Shown in pieces: positions 17,949 to 25,860 of a stretch of DNA of 64,000 nucleotides. The stretch comes from Gemmatimonadaceae bacterium. GTDB lineage: Bacteria; Gemmatimonadota; Gemmatimonadetes; Gemmatimonadales; Gemmatimonadaceae. The position numbers were made by a program, and so were the translations under genes. Position 1 is the stretch's first letter, and every line of letters begins with the position of its first letter. The DNA lies in the NCBI GenBank assembly GCA_016720905.1, contig JADKJT010000001.1, positions 481,415-545,414 on the forward strand. Direction: 5' to 3'. Under the pieces are notes generated by a model that saw nothing but the letters and a program-made list of their open reading frames with translations, searched no databases and was not told where the DNA came from.

Positions 17949-18692
17949 CGGTGCTAGGGCGAGTGTCTCGAGCCGCTCGATTACCTGAAATTCGACGCCG
18001 TCGAACAGCGGCCCACGTTCGACTACGTGGGCTCGAATGGCAGACAATGCACGCGGCGTGTCAAGCAGTGCGCGGATCCTCTTGGCAAGCGCGGCGGCGA
18101 CAACCGGTTCAGAAGACTGGACCTCCTCGACAATTGGTGGTCGAGTGGCAAGAAGTGTCGCGATATCTGACAGATCTTTGCTTCCCAATGGGTCGAGTGC
18201 GCCACGATCTGCGTACGCCGAAAGCTTGAGGCGCAGGAGTCCGACGGCGCTGGCGTGGCGAACCTGCGGCGGGAGATCGATGTCGACCGCGTGGTTGATC
18301 ACCCAGAATTCATCCGGATTCCCGGTCCCCCCGAGATGCGCGCCACACGAGATGCAATCAAAGATCACGTCACTCGGCGATCTCCACCGGTCGACGTGTG
18401 TGCGGTCGCTTACCTCGTGCCTGAATCCCTGCGCCCGGAGGCGCTCATCCAAGGCGCCCTTCTGGACATAGCTCGCCGTGATGATCACTGCGTCCACATC
18501 GTCGGTTGGGCGAAGCTCGGCGAACACCTCGTCCTCGGTCTCCATCAGGGGAAGCAGCGAGGCTCCGATAAAGACGACGCGCTGCCGCAGCACTGGGCCA
18601 AGCTGATTCGCGACCGTGGCCATGCGTCGTACCGCTGGTGCCTCCAAGCGGCCGGGCAAGGTACCGTATCCTGGTGGGACGCTCATGCTCAT
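17934..18692 (-). CDS. AbiEii-like nucleotidyltransferase
   Basis: A 252-residue protein with the polymerase-beta-like nucleotidyltransferase signature: a GAS turn at residues 43-45 (FIGASLLPLM) and a DxD pair at 65 and 67 (RPTDDVDAVI). The C-terminal half has the AbiEii-like helical pattern LLRLKLSAYADRG followed by SKDLSDIATLLATRP. In type IV AbiE systems the AbiEii protein is a toxin that transfers nucleotides to RNA. The start ATG overlaps the stop of the upstream winged-helix gene (ATGA), so the pair is co-translated like abiEi-abiEii. A second ATG six bases later is an alternative start. Whether this one is toxic cannot be seen. Confidence 0.7.
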   Translation of the reverse strand: MSMSVPPGYGTLPGRLEAPAVRRMATVANQLGPVLRQRVVFIGASLLPLMETEDEVFAELRPTDDVDAVIITASYVQKGALDERLRAQGFRHEVSDRTHVDRWRSPSDVIFDCISCGAHLGGTGNPDEFWVINHAVDIDLPPQVRHASAVGLLRLKLSAYADRGALDPLGSKDLSDIATLLATRPPIVEEVQSSEPVVAAALAKRIRALLDTPRALSAIRAHVVERGPLFDGVEFQVIERLETLALAPKTPP

Positions 18693-19210
18693 TGCGCGAG
18701 CTCGATCAAGCGCTTGCTCAGTAGCTCGCCTGCGACAGCGCGGTCTCGTGCCGTGCCGACGCGAAAGAGATCGACCAACGCGAGCAGTTCGTAGAGTTCG
18801 GGCTGCGTTTCGATTAGGTCGGCAGCGGCGGGCGCGAGCGGCGTCAGTGATGTGCCGGCGATTTTTCCACTCGGGGACGGCCACACCAACGGTTCGATGT
18901 CCCCACCCAGCGTACCATGAACACCTGGAGCGCCGTGCGCCGTCGGCACCCCCCGTTGCCGTCGCCCCCGTTCCGGCGGGAACGCATAACGCACACCATG
19001 CCTGAGAAACTCTTCAAGCCCGGCGACGTTCGCCTCATGGCGCGCCCCGCGAGTGAAGACGAGGCCCGCCGTCACCAGCCGGCGAACCGCTTGGTGGGCA
19101 GTGCTTGGACTGATGCGCAGCCCCGCCCCGAGGCGGGCAAATGTCTGTCCAGGCGTCAGGCACAAACTCAGTGCGACAGGGACATCGATGGGTTGCAGGA
19201 CGACTTGCAT
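18689..19210 (-). CDS. winged-helix regulator, AbiEi-like partner of the nucleotidyltransferase
   Basis: A 173-residue protein with an N-terminal winged helix (residues 15-62: SLCLTPGQTFARLGAGLRIS, then STAHQAVRRLVTAGLVFTRG). The middle is proline/arginine-rich and the C-terminus is a helical stretch (ELYELLALVDLFRVGTARD, then RAVAGELLSKRLIELAQ). It precedes and overlaps the nucleotidyltransferase gene by four bases. The arrangement matches the antitoxin-toxin order of AbiE-like modules, where the winged-helix protein represses its own promoter; inverted repeats do lie directly upstream. Sequence similarity to known AbiEi is not obvious by eye, so the pairing is inferred from context. Confidence 0.65.
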   Translation of the reverse strand: MQVVLQPIDVPVALSLCLTPGQTFARLGAGLRISPSTAHQAVRRLVTAGLVFTRGARHEANVAGLEEFLRHGVRYAFPPERGRRQRGVPTAHGAPGVHGTLGGDIEPLVWPSPSGKIAGTSLTPLAPAAADLIETQPELYELLALVDLFRVGTARDRAVAGELLSKRLIELAQ

Positions 19211-19413
19211 GAATCCTCGGCGTTCGGTATTCGGCTATACCGTATATTACTACATTTAAATACTTTAGGTAATCTATTCGATTTTAACGGTCGCCGTACG
19301 CCTACACCGAATACCAACGGACGACGCGCGCTTACTTGCTAAGTATACTTCTTATATAGTATAGTTTATAACAACTATCATCTGCTAATTTCTCAACCGA
19401 TCCGAGAGCGCCG
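19211..19413. promoter_or_regulatory. AT-rich divergent promoter region with inverted repeats
   Basis: About 200 bp much richer in A+T than the surroundings, between the winged-helix gene (minus) and the DUF234 ATPase gene (plus). Visible elements: CGGTAT at 19225-19230 inverted as ATACCG at 19237-19242, fifteen bases from the winged-helix start; GGTATTCGG at 19226-19234 repeated in inverted orientation at 19307-19315; the palindrome AAGTATACTT at 19341-19350; and TATA-like sequence at 19353-19370 suited to a -10 region for the ATPase gene. These are plausible operators for the winged-helix protein. Confidence 0.6.
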
Positions 19414-20928
19414 ATGCCCCCCTCCCGCCGCAGCAAGCCGGCCAAGCCACCGCTCTTCGTCGACCGTGAGCTCGAGCGGGCGCAACTCCGGGAGCTACTC
19501 ACTCTCCCAGGACCCAATCTCGCTCTCGTGTACGGCCGGCGGCGGGTCGGAAAGACCTATCTGCTCACGCACACGTGGCCCGAAGCGCAGACCTTCTATT
19601 TCGTGGCAGCCGAGGGCACGGGCACGCTCAATCGCCGCGAACTCGTGCAGGCCGTTGCTCGGCACTTCCAACTGGCGCTCGACCCGGCCGACTATCCGAC
19701 GTGGCGCACTGTCTTTCGCCTGCTGTACGAACTGCGGACGCCCGAACCGCTGGTCATCATCCTGGATGAGTTCCAATACCTCATGGGAACTCGCGACGGG
19801 GTGCCGTCCCATCTGAACGCGGTGCACGACGTCCACCGCGACGAACGACCTTTTGTCCTCGTGCTCTGCGGCTCGGCCGTGCGAACGATGGAGCATCTGA
19901 ACGCCGGTGATGCGCCACTCTACGGACGCTTTGCTCGAACCATTCGCCTGGTGCCGTTCGACTACTTCGATGCGGCAGCACTTGTGCCTGTAGCCACCCA
20001 TCGAGAGCGGGCGATGGCCTATGGTATTGTCGGGGGCACACCGCGCTACCTGCGCGCCCTGCGTCCGGAGCGCACCCTGAGTGAGAACATCGCGGCAGAA
20101 GTGCTCGCTCCGGGCGGACAGGTGCGGATCCAGATTGAAACATTGATCGACCAGGAGCGCGGCCTCCGAAAAACCGAGGAGTACAAGTCAATTCTGCGCG
20201 CCATCGGTGCCGGCAAGACACTCGCCCAGGAGATCGCCGACCACGTTGACGTTCAGAATGACGCGGCATTCAAGCGCATGCTCAACATGCTGCACGAGTT
20301 GGGGTATGTCCGCGCCGAACGCAACTTCGCGGCTCGCAACACGCATCCATTCCGATACCGGCTCGCCGACCCTGCGCTGCAGTTTCACGCCGCGCTGGTC
20401 GCGCTATTCCGCTCGGAACTGGCCACCTACGATCCCGGCGAAGTGTGGGCGCGCGAGATCGCGCCGGCGCGTCTCGACACGTACATGGGCGGCGTATTCG
20501 AGCGCATAGCGCGCGAAGGATATCAACGGCACCGCCAGCGCCTCGGCTTGCCAATGGTCGACACATGGGGACGGTGGGAAGGCACCATCACCCCACAGCG
20601 CGGAAAGGGCGAGCCTCGGTCGTACGAGATGGATGTCGTGGCCTCGCTTACTGACGGCCGCATCATGACCGGCGCTATCAAATGGGGTGAGATGGGACTC
20701 GACGTGCACGCGAAGCATCTGCGCGAGCTTGCCGTGCTCGCCGACGCCGGGCAGCGCTGGGCCGTTGACGCGCTTCGTGATTCTACGCCATTGCTGTACG
20801 TCACGGGCGGGACGTTGGCGCCGGACTTTAAGGCGCGCGCTGAGCAGGACGGGCACTCGATCATCACGTTGACGCTTGATGACTTGTATCATGGGGTGCA
20901 GTCGGTCGTGGTGCCGCTGACGAATTGA
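19414..20928 (+). CDS. archaeal-type ATPase with C-terminal DUF234 nuclease-like domain
   Basis: A 504-residue protein of the ATPase_2/DUF234 family. Walker A is GRRRVGKT (41-48), Walker B is VIILDEF (114-120), a sensor region reads VLCGSAVRTME, and a winged-helix segment follows (about 250-310). The C-terminal DUF234 domain is a degenerate PD-(D/E)xK-like fold: YEMDVVAS (404-411) supplies the Asp, but the usual GECKW-like strand is GAIKW (420-424), so the catalytic Glu position is Ala. The protein is therefore likely a DNA- or partner-binding ATPase rather than an active nuclease. Family members are common in archaea and scattered in bacteria, often in mobile or defence contexts. It is divergent from the AbiE-like pair. 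Confidence 0.85.
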   Translation: MPPSRRSKPAKPPLFVDRELERAQLRELLTLPGPNLALVYGRRRVGKTYLLTHTWPEAQTFYFVAAEGTGTLNRRELVQAVARHFQLALDPADYPTWRTVFRLLYELRTPEPLVIILDEFQYLMGTRDGVPSHLNAVHDVHRDERPFVLVLCGSAVRTMEHLNAGDAPLYGRFARTIRLVPFDYFDAAALVPVATHRERAMAYGIVGGTPRYLRALRPERTLSENIAAEVLAPGGQVRIQIETLIDQERGLRKTEEYKSILRAIGAGKTLAQEIADHVDVQNDAAFKRMLNMLHELGYVRAERNFAARNTHPFRYRLADPALQFHAALVALFRSELATYDPGEVWAREIAPARLDTYMGGVFERIAREGYQRHRQRLGLPMVDTWGRWEGTITPQRGKGEPRSYEMDVVASLTDGRIMTGAIKWGEMGLDVHAKHLRELAVLADAGQRWAVDALRDSTPLLYVTGGTLAPDFKARAEQDGHSIITLTLDDLYHGVQSVVVPLTN

Positions 20929-21016
20929 GGCGATGGCGTGATCTCCATACTCGGCGTCACTGCGCCCGCTGAATATTCTTTCCACCGTCATCTACCGGCC
21001 GGCCGCCACTTCGCCC

Positions 21017-23630
21017 CTACAGTTGCGCCGCCAACCCCTGCAGCACCAAATGGAAACTCGGCGCCGCCTCAAACACCGCGCGCACGGGATCGCGACCAAG
21101 CCGCTCCATGCGCTCGACCGCGTTCCGAATTGTAAACGCCTTCGGATCCAGCGAGTCGTCAACCTCGTCCCACCGCAGCGGCATGGATACTGTCGCCCCG
21201 GGCAACGGTCGCACACTGAATGGCGCCACAATGGTTTGTCCGTGGCGGTTCTGCAGGTAATCGAAGTACACCTTGGCCCCACGCTTGGTCACATGACGCG
21301 TGATGGTGGCAATCGCGTCCAGCTCGCGCAGCACCACCCGCGCCAGCAACTCGCCCAGCGTGCGTGACTGCGCGTAAGTGCTGAGTGCCGGCAACGGCAG
21401 CAGTATGTGCAGGCCCGTCTTGCCGGTGGTCTTCACGAAATTCGGCAAGCCGATGGACTCGCACAGGGCGTGCAACGCGCGCGCCGTACGGATCACGTCG
21501 CTGAACGGCGCGTCCTTGGGGTCGAGATCGATCACGCACCAGTCGGGCTGCTCCAGCGACTGTACCCTGCTGGCCCACATGTGAATGGGAATCGACCCCA
21601 TGTTGGCCACGTACAGCAGCGACTCCACGTCATCGCACACGAAGTAGCGAATGTCACGCTGCGTGTCCTCGCTCCAGATGGGCACGGTGCGCATCCAGGT
21701 GGGCGCAAAATCCGGCGCATCTTTCTGATAGAACGACTTCCCGTCAATGCCGTCAGGGAAACGCGTGAGCACCACCGGGCGGTCGCGCAAATAGGGCAGC
21801 ATCCAGGGCGCAATGGCGCGGTAGTACTCGATCATGTCGCCCTTGGTGTAGCGCTCTTCGGGCCAGTAGATCTTTCTGGGATTGGAAATCACGAACGTCC
21901 GTTCCGTTTGCGGTACCGGCGGCGCCATAACGGATGTTTCCGCTGGCGCCTCGTTGTCCGCTTCGACGGGCGACTCAGTCGGTGCCGACCACTGCTGTCG
22001 CTCGCAATCCCGCGCCTGCTTGTCGTCTCGCAAACGCAGATAGGTGGGATGCCGCAACACGCCGTCCGGTGTCCACTCGCGAAAGCGCACTTCGCACACC
22101 AACTGCGGCTCAACCCATGTGGTTGATGCGGTATCGAGAATGGTGGCACTCCCGCGCGCCGCCACGCCGGGCGACACCACCACACCGTCGCAGGCCGGCT
22201 CACGCCGTGCAATCGGGTCCAACATGGCCTTGAGCTCACCAAGCTGCGCATCGGAGAACCCCGTCCCCACGCGACCCGCGTACACCAACGACCCGTTCAC
22301 CATGTCGGCCAACTGCAACGCGCCAATGTGCGCCCGACCGCCCTTGGGCGCCGTGTACCCCACAATCACAAAATCCCCGGTGCGATCGGTCTTGAACTTG
22401 AGCCAGGCATCGCTCCGACCGCCGCGATAGCGCGCGTCGGCGCGTTTGCCGATGATGCCCTCCAGCCCCATGGCCGCCACCTGCGTGAGGAACCGCTCCC
22501 CTTCCCGCTCGATATGATCGAGTGTGCGCACTGGTCCCAACTTCGGCAAAACTCCAGCAGCAATGCCTTTCTCTCGGTGAGCGGCAGCCCGCGCAAATCG
22601 AAGTCGTCATACGCCAGCAGGTCAAACACAAAGAACGTGGCCGGCAGCTCCACCGCCGCATGACGAATCTCGATGGGCGCCGACAGACGACCACGTCGCT
22701 GCAGCAGCGAAAAATTCGGCTTTGGCCCTGCGCATCGAGCACCACCACTTCGCCATCCACAATGCAGTCGGCAAAGGGCAGCGCTTTCACGGCGCGCGCA
22801 ATTTCCGGAAATACCGATGTGTAGTCGTTGCCATTGCGCGTCAGCAGCAGCGCCTCGCCGCGCGTCTTGGCCGCGATCAGCCGATAGCCGTCCAGCTTGA
22901 GTTCAAACAACCACCCGTCGCGGGTGAATGGCGTGTCCGACGGTTCGGCCAGCATCGGCTCAACCGCTCTCGGATCGACCCGCACACGCGACGCGCCACT
23001 CCGTTCAACGGCGGCATGCAGCGCATCGTTGCGGGTGAGACCCTGCTTCACCTCCTCGACGGTGAGCCCCGACAGCACCGACTCTTCGGCAAACTGATCA
23101 CCGGGTTTGCGCACCCACTCGTCGCGCTCCTTCAACAACAACCAATCCTTCTCGCTCGATTTGATTTTCACCAGCGCCCATTTCCCGTGCAGCTTGTAGC
23201 CGCGCAACTCGAACAGCAGCTTGCCCTTCACCAGCCCTTCGCGCCAATCCTCCAGCGGCACCCACTCGCCGCGATCCCACACAATGATGCCGCCGGCGCC
23301 GTAGTTGCCGGCCGGGATCACGCCCTCGAACTCGCCGTACTCGATGGGGTGGTCTTCCACCTTCACGGCCAGCCGCTTGTCGTCCATATCGTACGAGGGC
23401 CCGCGCGGCACCGCCCATGAGCGCAGCACCCCGTCCATTTCAATGCGCAGGTCGAAGTGCAACTGTCGGGCCGCATGCTTGTGCACCACGAACAGTCGAC
23501 CCTGCACGTCGGACACCCGTCCCACCGGCTCGGGCGACGTGTCCGACGAACGCTTGGCCCGATAGGCCGCCAGGCTGTCGGTGGGTGGTGACGAATCGGG
23601 TGGTTGTGGGGACTCGGTTCCGTCGGCCAT
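21017..23630 (-). pseudogene. ligD: multifunctional DNA ligase D (PE-LIG-POL), broken by two frameshifts
   Basis: An about 870-residue NHEJ ligase can be read only across frames. The 3'-phosphoesterase domain is at the N-terminus (FVVHKHAARQLHFDLRIE, then HPIEYGEFEGVIPAGNYGAG). The ATP-dependent ligase follows, with the nucleophile motif ELKLDGYR. The C-terminus is the primase-like polymerase (SNPRKIYWPE, VIDLDPKD, KTTGKTGLHILLPL). The first frame breaks near 22722 (an A-run, CAAAG on the minus strand, looks one base short) and the third begins near 22549 (a T-run, GTTTTG, looks one base short); about 58 codons between are in a different frame. Either the gene is inactive or the bases are miscalled. 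It is divergent from ku with 49 bp between starts. Confidence 0.88.
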
Positions 23631-23679
23631 TGTTTATAGGAGCTGTTCCCGCACACACCCTGCCCCGAGCACGCCCGCC

Positions 23680-24489
23680 ATGGCCGCCCGATCCATCGCC
23701 AACGCCACGATTTCTTTTGACTCGTGTCCGTTCCCGTCAATCTGTATTCCTCTGCGGAATCGAAGGTCAGCATCTCGTTCAACATGCTGCACAAGAAGTG
23801 CGGGTCGCGCCTCAAGCAGCAATACATCTGTCTCAAGGATCAGGAGATCGTTGCCCGCGACGAGACCGTCAAGGCTACGAGTTCAGCAAAGACCAGTACG
23901 TGATATTGACACCGGAGGAGCTCAAGGCGCTCGATGAGAAGGCGACGGGAGCCATCGATATCATCGAGTTTGTGCCACTGGCCAAAGTCGAACGCGTGTA
24001 TCTCGAGAAAGTCTACTATCTCGGACCGGACAAGGGAGGTGACCGCGCTTATCGCCTGCTGGCCGCGGCGCTCGAGGAAACGGGACTCGCGGCACTCGGG
24101 CAGTACGCCGCACGGGGGTCGCAGTACCTCGTGCTGTTGCGTCCGGCCAACGGGGTGATTGTGATGGAGCAACTGCACTATGCCGACGAAATTCGGCCCA
24201 CCACCGAAGTGACCGTGCCCGCCGGCGACATCAAACCGATGGAACTGGCCATGGCCAAGCAGCTGATTGCCCAGACCGCCAGCGAAACGTTTGAGCCGGA
24301 GAAGTACAAGGACACCGTGCGCGAACGCGTCATGGAGGCTATCCAGCGCAAGGTGGATGGACAGACATCACCGCCGATGCCAAGGCTGATGGCGGCGGCA
24401 AGATTCTCGACCTCATGGAAGCACTCAAGGCCAGTCTGGCCGCTCCGGCGTCGTCCGACGATGCGAAGGGCGAACGGAAAGCGTCGTGA
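23680..24489 (+). pseudogene. ku: Ku DNA end-binding protein, broken by three frameshifts
   Basis: A complete bacterial Ku (about 270 residues) is recoverable across frames. It starts MAARSIANATISF; near 23719 one G appears missing and the frame moves to VSISFNMLHKKCGSRLKQQY; near 23873 another G is missing before YEFSKDQYVILTPEELKALD; near 24364 a third is missing before DITADAKADGGGKILDLMEA, ending at 24489. The homology across all joins is continuous, with no larger deletion. Ku would bind DNA ends and recruit the divergent LigD for non-homologous end joining. Its stop overlaps the GTG start of the DUF72 gene (GTGA), so the original gene order is intact. Real inactivation and sequencing error are both possible. 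Confidence 0.88.
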
Positions 24490-25196
24490 AACTGCGCGCG
24501 GGCACCAGCGGGTACGCGTTCAAGGAGTGGAAGGGATCATTCTATCCGGACGATCTCAAGGACGACGCCATGCTCACCTACTACGCGTCCAAATTTTCCA
24601 CGGTGGAGATCAACAACTCTTTCTACCGGCTGCCCAAGGAACATGTGTTGCAGGAATGGGCGGCCCAGGTGCCCGACGCCTTCACGTTCGCCATCAAGGC
24701 CAGCCAGCGCATCACGCATCACGCGCGACTGAAGCCGGAGTGCGCGGGCGCGGTGGAGTTTCTGCTCAAGAACACCGCGGTGCTGGCTGATCGTCTGGGT
24801 CCGATCCTGTTTCAGCTACCGCCAAATCTGAAGAAGGATTTCGATCGCCTGCGGGTGTTCATCGACACGCTGCCCGCCGATCGACGCTACACCATCGAGT
24901 TTCGTCATGACAGCTGGTTCGACGACGAGGTGTTTGAGGTACTGCGGGCGCGTGACATTCCCTTGTGCATCACGGAACAGCCGGACTTTGCTTCGCCGGT
25001 TATTGCCACGGCCACGTGGGGGTATGTGCGTTTGCATCGCTTCGACTATGACGCGGCGGCGCTGGCCACGTGGGCGCAGCGCCTGGCGTCACAGCCGTGG
25101 AGCGACGCCTTCGTGTACTTCAAGCATGACGAAGGCGAAGGCTCGGGCCCGCCGGCCGTTGACGGCTTTCTCGCCGCGTTTACGGCCGCGAGTTAG
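24486..25196 (+). CDS. DUF72 (YecE-like) protein
   Basis: A 236-residue TIM-barrel-like protein of family DUF72. Characteristic blocks are RAGTSGYAFKEWKGSFYP, FSTVEINNSFYRLP, FTFAIKASQRITH, GPILFQLPPNLKKD and YTIEFRHDSWF. It starts with GTG overlapping the ku stop codon, so it is translationally coupled to ku. DUF72 proteins frequently sit beside Ku/LigD or repair genes, but the biochemical role is unknown. Its last 17 bases overlap the end of the convergent alpha/beta hydrolase gene. Confidence 0.93.
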   Translation: MKLRAGTSGYAFKEWKGSFYPDDLKDDAMLTYYASKFSTVEINNSFYRLPKEHVLQEWAAQVPDAFTFAIKASQRITHHARLKPECAGAVEFLLKNTAVLADRLGPILFQLPPNLKKDFDRLRVFIDTLPADRRYTIEFRHDSWFDDEVFEVLRARDIPLCITEQPDFASPVIATATWGYVRLHRFDYDAAALATWAQRLASQPWSDAFVYFKHDEGEGSGPPAVDGFLAAFTAAS

Positions 25197-25860
25197 TCAG
25201 TGCCGCAAGCCACTCCGTTGCGACCGTGCCAATCTCCGTCATCACCATCGCATCCGTTCGCCCCGATGACTTGAGCACGTGAAAGCTGTGATCCGCGCCC
25301 TCCACCCAGTGCATCTGCCACGGCGCGATCACAGAAGTAAGCGCCCGTGTCATCAGCTCGGGCGTACACAGCGTATCCCGCGTGCCGTTCACGCACAGCA
25401 CGGGCATACAAATGCGCGACAAATGCGCGTCCCGCAGCTTCTCGGGCTGACCGGCCGGATGCAACGGATACGCCAGCAGTAGCAGTCCGTCCGCAGCGAA
25501 TCCGTCGGCGGCCAGCATCGACGTCGCGCGTCCGCCCATGGAACGGCCACCGATGACCAGCAGGCCGGGCGAGAGCTGTTGCCGAGTGAACGCCACGGTG
25601 GCGGCCACCGTCTCCATAAGCAGGGGCATCGCATCCGGGCGGCCCGACTGTCTTTCCTTGTAGGGAAAGTTGAATCGCACCACGCCGAATCCGGCGTTAC
25701 GCATGGCCTGCGCCGAGGCCAGCATGCCGCGATCGGACATACTCCCTCCGGCGCCGTGCGCACACACAAACACGGCCCGTTGCAACGCACCCGTCGCCGG
25801 TTCGTACACGGCGCTCACCTCACCATCGCCAACCGGAATACGCCACTCACTATCTGTCAT
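25180..25860 (-). CDS. alpha/beta hydrolase of the COG3571 type
   Basis: A 226-residue cytosolic alpha/beta-hydrolase. Motifs in order: VFVCAHGAGGSMSDRGM (oxyanion region), RFNFPYKERQ, the nucleophile elbow GGRSMGGR, the acid in CVNGTRDTLCTPE and the histidine in EGADHSFHVLK. This small family (COG3571, dienelactone-hydrolase-like) has no established substrate. The ATG overlaps the stop of the upstream helicase gene by four bases (ATGA), so the two are co-translated. The 3' end overlaps the DUF72 gene on the other strand. Confidence 0.9.
   Translation of the reverse strand: MTDSEWRIPVGDGEVSAVYEPATGALQRAVFVCAHGAGGSMSDRGMLASAQAMRNAGFGVVRFNFPYKERQSGRPDAMPLLMETVAATVAFTRQQLSPGLLVIGGRSMGGRATSMLAADGFAADGLLLLAYPLHPAGQPEKLRDAHLSRICMPVLCVNGTRDTLCTPELMTRALTSVIAPWQMHWVEGADHSFHVLKSSGRTDAMVMTEIGTVATEWLAALTNSRP

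Noticed and set aside
22236..23630. Frame 22236-23630 considered as a complete shorter ligase protein.
   Set aside because: Its last 150 codons lose all ligase homology, which continues in other frames, so it is a frameshifted reading rather than a natural short form.
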